Assembly (NCBI GenBank): GCA_017963875.1
Contig: JAGCTA010000316.1
Coordinates: 1 to 17,844 of the forward strand
Origin: Victivallales bacterium
Lineage (GTDB): Bacteria; Verrucomicrobiota; Lentisphaeria; Oligosphaerales; Oligosphaeraceae
Reading direction: 5' to 3'
Length of the DNA: 17,844 bases
This document shows, in pieces, positions 6,579-14,492 of this stretch. The position numbers and the translations under genes were made by a program. The number at the start of each line of letters is the position of its first letter. Within the stretch, counting starts at the first letter, position 1. The notes beneath the pieces are model-generated. The model was given only the letters and a program-made list of their open reading frames with translations. It made no database searches and had not been told where the DNA came from.

Positions 6579-6944
6579 ATGAACACCCCCATATCAGAAA
6601 AGGAAATCCGTGATGCACTGGTGAAGGCGCGACAGACGCCGTTCGGCTTCGCCAAAATCGAACTCGGCACTTCGCCAAGCCGCTTCGTGATGTGCTGCCA
6701 GCCTATTCCGTCCCCAATCCAGTGGCATCCGGAATGGGAGCTCATCTCAATGATAAGCGGCAAGGTCGAGGTCGTCCTTTTCGACGGCAATCTCACCGAG
6801 ACGGAGCGCCATCTGCTGGATGCGTCAAATCCCGTTTTCGAGATTCCAGGCGATACCGTCCATTCCGTCACCGCTGTCACGGAGGCGGTCTTCCTCGAAG
6901 TCAAGCCAGGCGAAAGCAGACCACTTTTTTTCAGCAAGAGATAA
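6579..6944 (+). CDS. Cupin-domain protein
   Basis: 121 residues forming one small beta-barrel cupin. The first cupin motif is the QWHPEWELISMISGKVEV segment (His50 and Glu52 are likely metal ligands). The second is FEIPGDTVHSVTAV (His95). The protein is probably cytosolic and may bind a metal and a small ligand; enzyme and sensor roles are both known in the superfamily. The gap to the ACT gene is 15 nt and to the esterase 9 nt, so the three look like one operon. The ribosome site (TAGGA) is very close to the ATG, which may mean weak or coupled translation. Confidence 0.85.
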   Translation: MNTPISEKEIRDALVKARQTPFGFAKIELGTSPSRFVMCCQPIPSPIQWHPEWELISMISGKVEVVLFDGNLTETERHLLDASNPVFEIPGDTVHSVTAVTEAVFLEVKPGESRPLFFSKR

Positions 6945-6953
6945 GGCAGAAAA

Positions 6954-8312
6954 ATGATAAAAATGACCATACACAGACTGGCATGCCCGCTATTTACGAC
7001 CATCATGCTTATGCTCACATCATGCTCAATTACATCGCGGACGCCCGCCGAACGAGGCATCCGTAACGTCACAGCCATCGCCGAATCATTCGGAGACGGA
7101 GAGAAAGTCTCGACCGTCATCGTCGAATACACAGTGGAACTCGATGCCTCATCAGTAACGCCTGAATGCTTTTCCGTGGAAGGCCGCAAAGTCGTTTCCG
7201 CGAATACGCATTTCCGCGCGGAGAAGACGAAAGAGTCCCGCACAGGACGCTTCGTCGTCCTTGGGCTGGCATACGAGAACAAATGGGAGGCTGCGGGCGC
7301 GAATCTCTTCGCGGGGCCACGCCATGATGCCACAAGGAACGGAGGCACAAGACAAGGGGCGGGCAACGGCCCGCGTTTCGATGACGACGGGAAACCCGTC
7401 GATTTGAGCGTGTCCGTCATTCAGACGGCAGACATCCGCGCCGCCGATGGGACCATCCTTCCCGCCAGCAATAGGCGGCACGCATCGACCGCCGCCACAG
7501 AACTGGTCATAAAGGATTTCCAAAAGCGCTATTTCACAGACGCGGAGACGGGAATCACCCTTCCGTATTTCGTATTTCTTCCCGCGGGATACGATGCTTC
7601 AAAGAAGTATCCAATGGTGTTCTTTATCCCCGATGCCAGCGCAGACACCTCCATCGAGACCGCCACGCTCACGCAGGGGAATGGCGCGACCGTCTGGGCT
7701 ACGCCCGAAGAACAGGCGAAGCATCCCGCCATCGTCGTCGCCGTACAGTATCCATATTCTGTGGTAAAGGAATACGGAGCCATGACGCTGGACGACCACG
7801 CCTGGACAAAGGGGCTCACGGCGGTGGACAGCCTCCTGCACCACCTCGTCGAAAGTCTGGCAGTTGACAAGGACCGCGTCTATGGCACGGGGCAGTCGCA
7901 GGGCTGCATGGCCAACATCGCCATCAGCGACCGCCACCCGCTCCTTTTCGCCGCGCAGTATCTGGTGGCAGGACAGTGGGATGTCGCGGAGATGGCTGCG
8001 ATGAAGGACAAGAAGCTGTGGATTCTCGTCTGCGAGGGGGACGCAAAGGCCTATCCAGCCATGTGCAATGCAGTGGAGCTGTGGAAGTCGCTGGGCGCGA
8101 AAGCAGTCAAGGGGGATGCCTTCTGGAATCCCAAAGCCTCACGCGAAGAGATGGCGGAGAACGTCCGCGCCATGCTGGCCATGGACGCCGACATCCGCAT
8201 GAACGTCTTTGCGGGCGGAAGCCACATGTACACATGGAGCCTGGCCTACGACATAGAGGGCATCCGCGACTGGTTGTTCGCACAATCGAGAGCCATGCAA
8301 AGGAACGACTGA
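6954..8312 (+). CDS. Secreted esterase/PHB-depolymerase-like lipoprotein
   Basis: 452 residues. The signal peptide ends in a LTSC lipobox (Cys24). A beta-sandwich-like N-terminal region follows (about 35-165), similar in placement to the Ig-like domain of some esterases. The alpha/beta hydrolase domain (about 185-450) has the elbow GTGQSQG with nucleophile Ser315. Asp363 (CEGDAKAYP) is a likely acid and His424 (GGSHMYTW) the likely catalytic histidine. The layout matches secreted esterases related to polyhydroxybutyrate depolymerases and feruloyl/acetyl-xylan esterases. The exact substrate is unknown. A ribosome site AAGG lies about 8 nt upstream. It ends the second + strand run. Immediately past its stop lies decayed DNA with a SnoaL scrap. 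Confidence 0.88.
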   Translation: MIKMTIHRLACPLFTTIMLMLTSCSITSRTPAERGIRNVTAIAESFGDGEKVSTVIVEYTVELDASSVTPECFSVEGRKVVSANTHFRAEKTKESRTGRFVVLGLAYENKWEAAGANLFAGPRHDATRNGGTRQGAGNGPRFDDDGKPVDLSVSVIQTADIRAADGTILPASNRRHASTAATELVIKDFQKRYFTDAETGITLPYFVFLPAGYDASKKYPMVFFIPDASADTSIETATLTQGNGATVWATPEEQAKHPAIVVAVQYPYSVVKEYGAMTLDDHAWTKGLTAVDSLLHHLVESLAVDKDRVYGTGQSQGCMANIAISDRHPLLFAAQYLVAGQWDVAEMAAMKDKKLWILVCEGDAKAYPAMCNAVELWKSLGAKAVKGDAFWNPKASREEMAENVRAMLAMDADIRMNVFAGGSHMYTWSLAYDIEGIRDWLFAQSRAMQRND

Positions 8313-8367
8313 TGGAAACTCCTTGCAAGAGAGGTGACAAGACATACAGACTAGCAAAGGCAAACCA

Positions 8368-8430
8368 ATTGAGCACACTCAAGAGTCGATGCGCAGATTC
8401 GAGAAATGCATCAATTCCAACGACCTCAAG
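8368..8430 (+). pseudogene. SnoaL-like gene fragment (5' scrap)
   Basis: A 63-nt stretch encodes IEHTQESMRRFEKCINSNDLK in frame, matching codons 7-27 of the intact gene at 10492-10932 (- strand). By my count 51 of 63 bases agree, including 24 identical bases in a row. There is no start codon at the proper place and homology stops at the left edge of a dispersed repeat copy. It is a relic of a second, related gene that once followed the esterase. Confidence 0.8.
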
Positions 8431-8535
8431 CCACTAGCAGCTTTTTATCCTGTCGTTCTCTTGGTTCTCTGAAGAAAACAAAAACTCTCAAAAAGCCGAA
8501 GATTATTCGCAAGTTCTCAAGGCTTTTCTCTGTGG
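8424..8535 (+). repeat. Dispersed repeat, copy D
   Basis: From 8454 the sequence CGTTCTCTTGGTTCTCTG matches 15436 onward exactly. Similarity continues through GAGAAARC-like, CAAAAGCCGAAGATT, CGCAAGT-CTCAA and CTTTTCTCTG blocks to about 8532. The left end (CCTCAAGCCA...TAGCAGC) resembles the start of copy A. It lies between the convergent esterase and sfsA genes. The remaining stretch 8536-8681 shows only a weak hairpin (8657-8673) that might help end the sfsA transcript. Confidence 0.7.
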
Positions 8536-8681
8536 AAAAGTTGTAAAATAAGGCAAATTGTTCTTCTACAGAATTTCATTTACCGGCCTATGGAAAGTTC
8601 TTCCTTCGGCCTGAGTACAGAAGGCGGCAAAAAAACAATCTAGTTGAAGAAGTACAAGCCTGAGCAAAAGGCTCTGGAAGT

Positions 8682-9407
8682 CTATTCCTGCGATGAGAAG
8701 ACCGATGAAGACAGTTTCTTTGACGAGCCCCCGCTGTCGTTTCCTCTGATTGCCAGTTCATCAGGCTTGACATCGCATTGCAGATGGAGAATCTTCACTC
8801 CTGCCTTGACCGCCGCATTCAAAGCCTCGCCAAACTCTGGGTGCGTTGTCATGTTGGGAAGCACTTTTTTCACACTTGGCATCGCGATGACAAACGCGAT
8901 GAAGCACTCGTAGCCTTCCTCCACCGCCTTCATCAGTTCATGCAGATGCTTGACGCCGCGCTCTGTCGGCGCATCGGGGAAATATCCAATCCCGTCAATT
9001 TCAAGAGTGCATCCCTTGACCTCGAAGAATACCCTGCGACGACCGCATTCTAGATAGAAGTCCACTCTGGAATCGCCGTATGAATATTCAGGCTTCAGCA
9101 TCGTGATGTTCTGGAAAACCTGCTGTCCTGATTCCAGCCATTCCTTCACGACTGCATTCGGAGCCTGGCTGTCGATGTTGACCCAGCCGAGACTCTTCTT
9201 ATACACCGAAACCAGATCGTATTTCGTCTTGCGCGAGGGATTGACCGAGACGTCAAGCGTCACCTCTGCCCCAGGCAGAAGCAGTTCCTTGCATCGTCCC
9301 GTGTTCTTGACGTGGACGGTTTCAACGCTGCCTCCAATCTCCACATGGGCGACGAAGCGGTTTGGACGGTCGATGAACCTGCCAGTTTTCGTGTTTTCGT
9401 ACCTCAT
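8682..9407 (-). CDS. sfsA: SfsA family protein
   Basis: 241 residues, the usual SfsA length (about 230-245). An N-terminal OB-like part carries VHVKNTGRCKELLLPGAEV, the nucleic-acid-binding signature region. The C-terminal nuclease-like domain has SRVDFYLE, FFEVKGCTLE and GIGYFPDAPTERGVKHLHEL, including the acidic/lysine residues of a PD-(D/E)XK-type fold. SfsA was named for stimulating sugar fermentation in E. coli; its true role is still unclear and DNA binding or cleavage has been suggested. The start at 9407 matches the family N-terminus, though its ribosome site (AGGG next to the ATG) is poorly spaced. It stands alone on the - strand, 58 nt after the hydrolase gene. Confidence 0.95.
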   Translation of the reverse strand: MRYENTKTGRFIDRPNRFVAHVEIGGSVETVHVKNTGRCKELLLPGAEVTLDVSVNPSRKTKYDLVSVYKKSLGWVNIDSQAPNAVVKEWLESGQQVFQNITMLKPEYSYGDSRVDFYLECGRRRVFFEVKGCTLEIDGIGYFPDAPTERGVKHLHELMKAVEEGYECFIAFVIAMPSVKKVLPNMTTHPEFGEALNAAVKAGVKILHLQCDVKPDELAIRGNDSGGSSKKLSSSVFSSQE

Positions 9408-9465
9408 TCCCTATGTGTCCCAGATTCAGGTCTGCCTTTTGAGAAAAAACGTGGTCTCTATCCAT

Positions 9466-10431
9466 CTATTTGGATTGGGAAAAGTATTTCCGACAATAAT
9501 CCAATATGGCCTCGCGGTACTTTTTTGTGCAGTCGGGATCTTCGCAGAGAAAGTGGCCAGAATGCGGATAGATGATGAAAACGTGAGGGACATTGTGCTC
9601 TTCAAATGCCTTGCGAAGTTTTTCCGCATGGGGCGTGGGGACCAGGGGGTCTTTTCCACCATATGCGGCGATAGTCGGAACCGTGTTTCCGTTGACCAGC
9701 AGCGCGGGCGAGATGGATTTGACGGCTTCGTACTTTGTCCCGTCTTCATATTCCTCCCTGGACATTTCAATCCCCGCCCCCGCCTTGGTCAAACCGAACG
9801 ACAAATCTGGATGGTCAGGCCAGGCGCCCTGCTGAAAGAAAGACGGCCCGACCTGCTGGAACACGAAGGAGATTGGAACGGGAGAGTTGTCTGCTCGTGA
9901 ATAGGCGTATAGCATCGCCAGATGTCCTCCAGCCGAAATGCCTGACAGGGCAACAGCCTTGATCGGATGGCGATTGGCCTTTGCAGTGTCACGCAAATGC
10001 TCGAGACATTTCCCTATGTCGTCCAGTATGGTGAAGAAGGACATTTTAGCCCCCTCTTTGAACAGTGTGTATTCCATGGTCGCCGTCACATAGCCTTGTT
10101 TGGCAAAGCGTCTGCAGGCGAACATCATATCCTCCTTTTTCCCGCTTTTCCATGCCCCTCCATGTATGAAAAGCATTGCGCCGACAGGCGTGTCCTTTTC
10201 AGCAGAGGAGGTTGGCAGGTACAAATCGTATTTTAAATTTTTCTCCGAATCATACACGATATTGGTGAGAACCGTGCCGTCGCCGTCATTCCAGTCCTCA
10301 ATAAAGTCGGCGTTTCTCAGTTTCCTGTGGATGACAAGAGCTGTGGTGATGCAGCCTGAACTGACCAGCAGGAACGCAATGCAAATCAGCAGCTTCCAAT
10401 GATTCCTGAGAAAACAACAAGGCTTTTTCAT
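9466..10431 (-). CDS. Alpha/beta hydrolase lipoprotein (HSL/BD-FAE-like)
   Basis: 321 residues. The signal peptide has the lipobox SSGC (Cys27). The hydrolase domain follows. The oxyanion-hole motif HGGAW is at residues 90-94, the nucleophile elbow is GISAG (Ser166), the acid is probably Asp261 (YGGKDPLVP) and the base His293 (PHSGHFL). The HGG motif places it with hormone-sensitive-lipase-like and BD-FAE esterases, which cleave short acyl or carbohydrate esters. The real substrate is unknown. The ribosome site AAGGA is 6-7 nt from the ATG. The SnoaL-like gene lies 60 nt upstream on the same strand. It is the third secreted hydrolase within 8 kb, each from a different subgroup. Confidence 0.9.
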   Translation of the reverse strand: MKKPCCFLRNHWKLLICIAFLLVSSGCITTALVIHRKLRNADFIEDWNDGDGTVLTNIVYDSEKNLKYDLYLPTSSAEKDTPVGAMLFIHGGAWKSGKKEDMMFACRRFAKQGYVTATMEYTLFKEGAKMSFFTILDDIGKCLEHLRDTAKANRHPIKAVALSGISAGGHLAMLYAYSRADNSPVPISFVFQQVGPSFFQQGAWPDHPDLSFGLTKAGAGIEMSREEYEDGTKYEAVKSISPALLVNGNTVPTIAAYGGKDPLVPTPHAEKLRKAFEEHNVPHVFIIYPHSGHFLCEDPDCTKKYREAILDYCRKYFSQSK

Positions 10432-10491
10432 CTTAATTCCTTTTTATTCCTTCAGAATGCAAAACATGGTCGTGGGAAAACAGGAACTGTG

Positions 10492-10932
10492 TCAATTGGA
10501 CGGCAAAACGCCGATGCCCTGCAGTATTCCCGCGATTCCAGTCGCCGCCACATCGCCGACAATCCTGCCCTCTGCATCAAACGTGTAGAAATTCATGACA
10601 GTCGTCGAGAACTTCCTGCCGTTTGGCTGAAGACCTGCAAACGGCATGTCGCCACAGAATGTGCCGGAGCACTGCCACTGTACAGCGACGGTGGTCTCGT
10701 CGGCCACCATTTTCTCAAGCCTCCATTGCACGTCTGGAAAGCTCCGCCGCATGAACTCCACGACGCTCAGGTAGCCACTTGCCCCATGGAGCGGAGTTGG
10801 CGAAACTGGCGTCATGAAAGACGCCGACGGAGATATCAATTCCTCGCCCAGCCTGAGGTCGTTAGTGTTGATGCATTTCTCGAATCTGCGCATAGCCTCG
10901 CGGTTGCGCTCAATTGTCCTTTCGTCAATCAT
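10492..10932 (-). CDS. SnoaL-like / NTF2-fold protein
   Basis: 146 residues with the SnoaL-like polyketide-cyclase pattern. There is an N-terminal helix region (REAMRRFEKCINTNDL) and a middle segment HGASGYLSVVEFMRRSFPDVQW. Beta strands follow (VAVQWQCSGTF; GRKFSTTVMNFYTFDAEGRIV). This NTF2-type fold holds many small enzymes and orphan proteins that act on or bind hydrophobic ligands. No specific activity can be assigned. A ribosome site AAGGA lies 9 nt before the ATG. A 63-nt relic of a paralogue is found at 8368-8430. It sits between the HxlR regulator and the hydrolase and may be transcribed with them. Confidence 0.87.
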   Translation of the reverse strand: MIDERTIERNREAMRRFEKCINTNDLRLGEELISPSASFMTPVSPTPLHGASGYLSVVEFMRRSFPDVQWRLEKMVADETTVAVQWQCSGTFCGDMPFAGLQPNGRKFSTTVMNFYTFDAEGRIVGDVAATGIAGILQGIGVLPSN

Positions 10933-11149
10933 TGCCGTTGTTCCTTTTGCCTATCTGCCCACCGCCTCCACATCTTCCACCGCCCCGATTTCATCCACGG
11001 AATTTACCGCCTGCCATGGTCTTGGGCGCATATTGCATCTGTGTTGAGTCGCTGTAAACAGGTAGATTCCCTTTTTATGCCTGGAGCTGAATCCCCAAAT
11101 GCTTGTTCATAGTTGTCCCGTTGTTGTACGATATTTGCCCGGGGAGCGC

Positions 11150-11506
11150 CTAATCCTCCGGACAAGGGTCGGGAAGCCCGATATGCCTGAAATACAGATG
11201 CCCCCAGTCGCTCATGGCATCGACCACTGGGACGATGGACTGTCCGAGCTGCGTAAGCGAGTATTCAGTCTTTGGCGGAATCACTGGAAAGAGCCTTCGG
11301 TTCACAATGCCATCGGCCTCCAGTTCCCGCAACTGCTGGCTGAGCATCTTCGCTGTCGCCTGCGGTATGGCTTTCTGAATCTCGTTGAAGCGCATTACTC
11401 CCGCCTCCTTAAGATGCCATACGATAATCGCCTTGTACTTTCCGCCCAGCACACCAAGAGTCGCCTCGACCGAGCAGTGCCAATTCATTGCCTTTTGTGT
11501 GTCCAT
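11150..11506 (-). CDS. HxlR-family transcriptional regulator
   Basis: 118 residues, the typical HxlR size. The opening CSVEATLGVLGGKYKAIIVWHL has the family's conserved N-terminal cysteine (about residue 11). The winged helix follows: RFNEIQKAIPQATAKMLSQQLRELEADGIVNRRLFPVIPPKTEYSLTQLG. HxlR proteins such as YodB sense quinones or aldehydes through that cysteine and control oxidoreductase genes. It is divergent from the flavodoxin/flavin-reductase pair at 11759, its likely target. The ATG at 11506 is used; another in-frame ATG six codons later is possible. The SnoaL-like gene lies 217 nt downstream on the same strand, with no clear gene between. Confidence 0.92.
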   Translation of the reverse strand: MDTQKAMNWHCSVEATLGVLGGKYKAIIVWHLKEAGVMRFNEIQKAIPQATAKMLSQQLRELEADGIVNRRLFPVIPPKTEYSLTQLGQSIVPVVDAMSDWGHLYFRHIGLPDPCPED

Positions 11507-11593
11507 GCCCTTGCATACCCAGAGAATCCAGTGTTGTTATTTATAACTAATATACTGCTCTTTTCAGCTTTTTCAAACCAATTGGGAATATAG

Positions 11594-11608
11594 TTACTTA
11601 TTAGGTAA
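11594..11608. promoter_or_regulatory. Candidate HxlR operator
   Basis: TTAC-N7-GTAA lies at 11594-11608 in the AT-rich divergent region, with a further GTTAC at 11623-11627. HxlR-type regulators often bind such TTAC/GTAA dyads near the promoters they control. The site lies about 90 bp upstream of the HxlR start. It is a pattern call only. Confidence 0.4.
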
Positions 11609-11649
11609 TATAGAACATAATTGTTACTACTATATTTTTATAAATATAC

Positions 11650-11679
11650 TTGACATTTATAAAATAGAGATGATATTAA
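11650..11679 (+). promoter_or_regulatory. Promoter of flavodoxin operon
   Basis: TTGACA at 11650-11655 is a consensus -35 box. TATTAA at 11674-11679 follows after an 18-bp spacer. It lies about 80 bp before the flavodoxin start, in the most AT-rich part of the right half, and is the best sigma-70-like promoter I see in the window. Confidence 0.65.
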
Positions 11680-11758
11680 TAGTAAAAACAATTGGTAATT
11701 CCATCTGGCGAAATCCATTGGTGGAACAGACCGCCAATTTCACCATGAAGTAAAGATT

Positions 11759-12385
11759 GTGAAAATCATCGTTGTCATCATAACCATCGTAGCCGTCCTG
11801 CTTGTCGTACTTGCAGGGTGCAGAATGTTTTCAAGACGCCGCGAAGTAGCTTCGATAGCCTTCAAGGGCAAAGTGCCTGGCAAGGTGGCCGTGGTCTTCT
11901 ATTCGCAGTCAAAAGTCCATAACACCGCGCTGGTCGCCCAATGGATTCAGAAGCATGTCGGAGGCGAGCTGGTAGAGGTTATTCCCGTGTCCCCATATCC
12001 CGACTCCTATTCCGACACCATCAAGGAAGCCAACCGTGAACGGAGGGATGGGAGTCCACGGGAAATTCAGCCTGTTTTCCTTCCTGCGGACTGCGAAGTG
12101 GTCTTCATTGGCTCACCAATCTGGTACGGCACATTCGCGCCGCCAATCGCCACGTTCCTGAAAGGCAATCCGCTTGCAGGCAAGACAGTAGTGCCCGTCT
12201 GTACGCACGGTGGCGGGGGCGCGGGAACTTTCGAGCAGGATGTCCGTGCCGCCTGCCCTGAAGCAAATGTGCTGCAGGGATTCACGGCACGCGGATCGAA
12301 CCAGATTGAGCGGCGTCTCGGCCGCGGTGTGGCTGCTCATCACACAGAGGACGATGTCATTTCATGGCTCAACAGCCTTTTTTGA
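11759..12385 (+). CDS. Membrane-anchored flavodoxin
   Basis: 208 residues with a GTG start. A hydrophobic N-terminus ends in the lipobox LAGC (Cys21), so it is probably a lipoprotein or membrane-tethered. The flavodoxin domain begins at about residue 40: KVAVVFYSQSKVHNTALVAQ is the FMN-phosphate loop, PVSPYPDSYSDTIKEANRER the typical segment after strand 2, and GSPIWYGTFAPPIATFLKG the second FMN loop. This layout is that of the flavodoxin group found as stand-alone secreted or tethered proteins in gut bacteria. It transfers electrons through FMN; the partner is unknown. The ribosome site before the GTG is weak. It is divergent from HxlR and 61 nt upstream of the flavin-reductase-like gene. 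Confidence 0.88.
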   Translation: MKIIVVIITIVAVLLVVLAGCRMFSRRREVASIAFKGKVPGKVAVVFYSQSKVHNTALVAQWIQKHVGGELVEVIPVSPYPDSYSDTIKEANRERRDGSPREIQPVFLPADCEVVFIGSPIWYGTFAPPIATFLKGNPLAGKTVVPVCTHGGGGAGTFEQDVRAACPEANVLQGFTARGSNQIERRLGRGVAAHHTEDDVISWLNSLF

Positions 12386-12446
12386 GTCTGTTGCTTTCAT
12401 CCTCTGTCATGCCAACCCAAAAACAAACAACAAGGAACAAGTGAGA

Positions 12447-13025
12447 ATGAAAAAGAATCTAGGAGTGGTTCAGGCGGTTTTCCCGATGCCAGTGCTGATG
12501 GTGGCCGCATACGATGAAACTGGCAAGGTCAATGTCATGAACGCTGCCTGGGGGATGATCTGCAATTCGGACCGCATAGCGCTTTTCATCGACGAGGTGC
12601 ACAAGACCACCCAGAACCTGCTTAAGAGCAAGGCGTTCACCGTGAGCGTCGCAGACCGTGCCCACATGGACGTGGCCGACTTCTTCGGCATTGCATCAGG
12701 GAACAAGATGCCTGACAAGTTCGAGCGCACGGGGTACACGGCGGTCAGGAGCACCTTCGTGAACGCCCCCGTCATAGAGGAATTCCCCGTGGTCATGGAA
12801 TGCGAACTTGCAGAAGTCGTGCAAAACGACAGCTTCTATTGCATTGTTGGAAAAATAGTGAACACGGCGGCTGAGGAGTCTGTTCTGGATGGGAAGGGAA
12901 AAGTCGATCCATCAAAAGTGGATGCGCTTATCTTCGATCAATTCCAGCATGGGTACTATGCTGTCGGCGAGAAGGTTGGCAAAGCCTGGAACGCCGGTGC
13001 ATCGCTGATGAAAAAGGACTCGTGA
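12447..13025 (+). CDS. Flavin reductase-like / flavoredoxin protein
   Basis: 192 residues with the FMN-binding split-barrel fold of flavin reductase-like proteins. The first block is MPVLMVAAYDETGKVNVMNAAWGM, then IALFIDEVHKTTQNLLKSKAFTVSV, where FMN is normally held. A later block, VVMECELAEVVQNDSFYCIVGKIV, is the dimer-contact strand region. Flavoredoxins reduce or carry flavin for partner oxidoreductases, which suits the flavodoxin gene just upstream. The ATG at 12447 was chosen because the family begins here and AAGGA lies upstream, although the spacing is long. The frame is open further upstream only by chance. No signal peptide, so probably cytosolic. Confidence 0.9.
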   Translation: MKKNLGVVQAVFPMPVLMVAAYDETGKVNVMNAAWGMICNSDRIALFIDEVHKTTQNLLKSKAFTVSVADRAHMDVADFFGIASGNKMPDKFERTGYTAVRSTFVNAPVIEEFPVVMECELAEVVQNDSFYCIVGKIVNTAAEESVLDGKGKVDPSKVDALIFDQFQHGYYAVGEKVGKAWNAGASLMKKDS

Positions 13026-13028
13026 ATC

Positions 13029-13058
13029 GGTCAAGGCGGACGCTTGGCAGCCTTGACC
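13029..13058. terminator. Hairpin after flavin-reductase gene
   Basis: Perfect 9-bp arms GGTCAAGGC (13029-13037) and GCCTTGACC (13050-13058) enclose a 12-nt loop, directly after the stop of the flavin-reductase-like gene. There is no T run on either side, so it may only slow transcription or protect the mRNA end. The - strand polymerase fragment converges on it. Confidence 0.5.
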
Positions 13059-13087
13059 AAGGCAATTGCCTCCATGACTTCCGCTGT

Positions 13088-13348
13088 TCATGCCTCTTGG
13101 ACGCGCTTTCCAGTGGCATGATACTGCATCAAGAGCACATCTCCTGCACAAGCGTCCATCGGGGGATGCAGCAGGCCTTTCGGCGAAGGTGAGACTGCCA
13201 TGCGGATGATCTTCTCCCCCCGACTCTCTTCCGCCACAACAAGGTTGGTCGCCAGCTGGTCAAGCCGCCTGTTCGCCCACTCCACCGAAGTGCAGAAGGA
13301 TTTCAGGTCAATGGCAATGTAGGAGCGGGCGGGCATGGTGGATGTCAT
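13088..13348 (-). pseudogene. Y-family DNA polymerase, N-terminal fragment
   Basis: The first 54 codons match the start of UmuC/DinB-type lesion-bypass polymerases: YIAIDLKSFCTSVEWANRR with the first catalytic aspartate, then LATNLVVAEESRGEKIIRMAVSPSPKG. Homology ends near 13186; the last 32 codons are unrelated and the frame stops at 13088. Normal proteins exceed 350 residues, so palm, fingers and DNA-binding regions are missing. The usual FYASVE is FCTSVE here, so the steric-gate neighbourhood has decayed too. Its ATG overlaps the stop of the EamA gene (ATGA), which may be the result of the deletion that joined them. It cannot be an active polymerase. Confidence 0.75.
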
Positions 13349-14418
13349 ACAGACGAAACTTCCGTCTTTCCGTTGTGCCGTATCTTTGGCTCTGCATGCT
13401 CTTCTTTAATGGATTCTTCAAGTTGGGCAAGCTGGTGTTTATGTGTATGATTCTCCATACTCATGCAATGATTATGAACATGGCTGTGTACAACGGTATG
13501 TTCGTGAAAGGTACCGTCATGATAATGCGAGAAAATATGCGAATGCAGATGGGTATGGTGTTTTATTAGTGTGTCGAAAACAACCAGCACCGCTCCAACG
13601 GCCATTATGGCAAGAGCTGCAAGGAACATCCATGATAGTCCATCTCCGAGAATCACAAATGAAAGCAATGCTCCTGCGAATGGTGCGATAGCGTAGTATG
13701 CGCTTGTTTTTGCCGCACCTAGCGTATTCTGTGCACGAACATAGAGGAAAATACTGAGTCCGTATGCCACGAAGCCAAGAATCATTGCTTCGCAGATATG
13801 GGCGGGGTTAGGCATCGGTTCCCGTTTTGCAAATGCAATTGCCAGCGCCCCAAGTCCGGAAAACACCCCTTTGAGTATAACGATTTCGTATGTGCTTTTG
13901 GATGATATGCGCCGTGTACAATTGTTTTCAAAACCCCAGCAGACCGTTGCAAGCAGAACAAACAGCGAACCGTATGAGAACTGGAGACTTTCACCGCCAT
14001 CAAAAGAGAGGATTGCGCTGGCGGTGGTGATTAACGCAATCGCTGTCCAAAGTCGGAAGGAAACCGCCTCTTTGAAGAGAAACAGCGCGACCACGGCAGT
14101 GGCAACGATTTCAAAGTTGCCGAGGAGAGAGGCATTTGCCGGCGAACCATGCTGGATGCCGAGCATCAGCAGGGTTGGCGCGGCAATGTCAAGAATGATC
14201 ATGCCGATGACAAACGGCATATCACGACGCGAAAGCGGCATGGAGTTTTCTCGTCCGCACGCCTTGAACAGCGCCATTATCCCAACGCCGAGCCCCGCGC
14301 CAAGATACAGCAACGCAGCCATCGTGGTCGGCCCGACCGAATCGAGCAGAAGTTTTGAGAGCGGGATATTGACTGCGTAGAACAGCGCTGCCAGAAATGC
14401 GCAGAGTATTGCTTTCAT
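13345..14418 (-). CDS. EamA/DMT transporter with His-rich tail
   Basis: 357 residues. Two EamA repeats give about ten membrane helices over residues 1-280: AFLAALFYAVNIPLSKLLL begins the first repeat, and SYGSLFVLLATVCWGFENN begins the second. From residue 287 comes a cytoplasmic or periplasmic tail in which 16 of about 42 residues are histidine (HHTHLHSHIFSHYHD and onward), followed by an acidic, lysine-rich end. Such tails bind Ni, Zn, Co or Cu in other proteins, so metal export or metal sensing is possible; EamA proteins more often move amino acids or metabolites. The ATG at 14418 has GGAG 9 nt upstream. An upstream GTG would add seven codons. A short hairpin (14486-14507) separates it from the MFS remnant. 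Confidence 0.9.
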   Translation of the reverse strand: MKAILCAFLAALFYAVNIPLSKLLLDSVGPTTMAALLYLGAGLGVGIMALFKACGRENSMPLSRRDMPFVIGMIILDIAAPTLLMLGIQHGSPANASLLGNFEIVATAVVALFLFKEAVSFRLWTAIALITTASAILSFDGGESLQFSYGSLFVLLATVCWGFENNCTRRISSKSTYEIVILKGVFSGLGALAIAFAKREPMPNPAHICEAMILGFVAYGLSIFLYVRAQNTLGAAKTSAYYAIAPFAGALLSFVILGDGLSWMFLAALAIMAVGAVLVVFDTLIKHHTHLHSHIFSHYHDGTFHEHTVVHSHVHNHCMSMENHTHKHQLAQLEESIKEEHAEPKIRHNGKTEVSSV

Positions 14419-14492
14419 TATTGCCGTCTCCAACTTCACAGAAATCTTAAGTCGCTGTTTTTCATATAATAATCCGTCGCCATTTAGTGTTT

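Noticed and set aside
6446..7420. - strand ORF of 324 codons
   Set aside because: Antisense to the ACT, cupin and esterase genes, which all have clear family motifs. Its translation is serine/arginine-rich noise.
9103..9900. + strand ORF of 265 codons
   Set aside because: Antisense shadow spanning sfsA and the hydrolase gene, both strongly identified.
10933..11149. Possible 26-codon ORF between the SnoaL-like and HxlR genes (- strand)
   Set aside because: Codon use looks gene-like for a short stretch, but there is no ribosome site and no recognisable product. It may be the tail of a lost gene.
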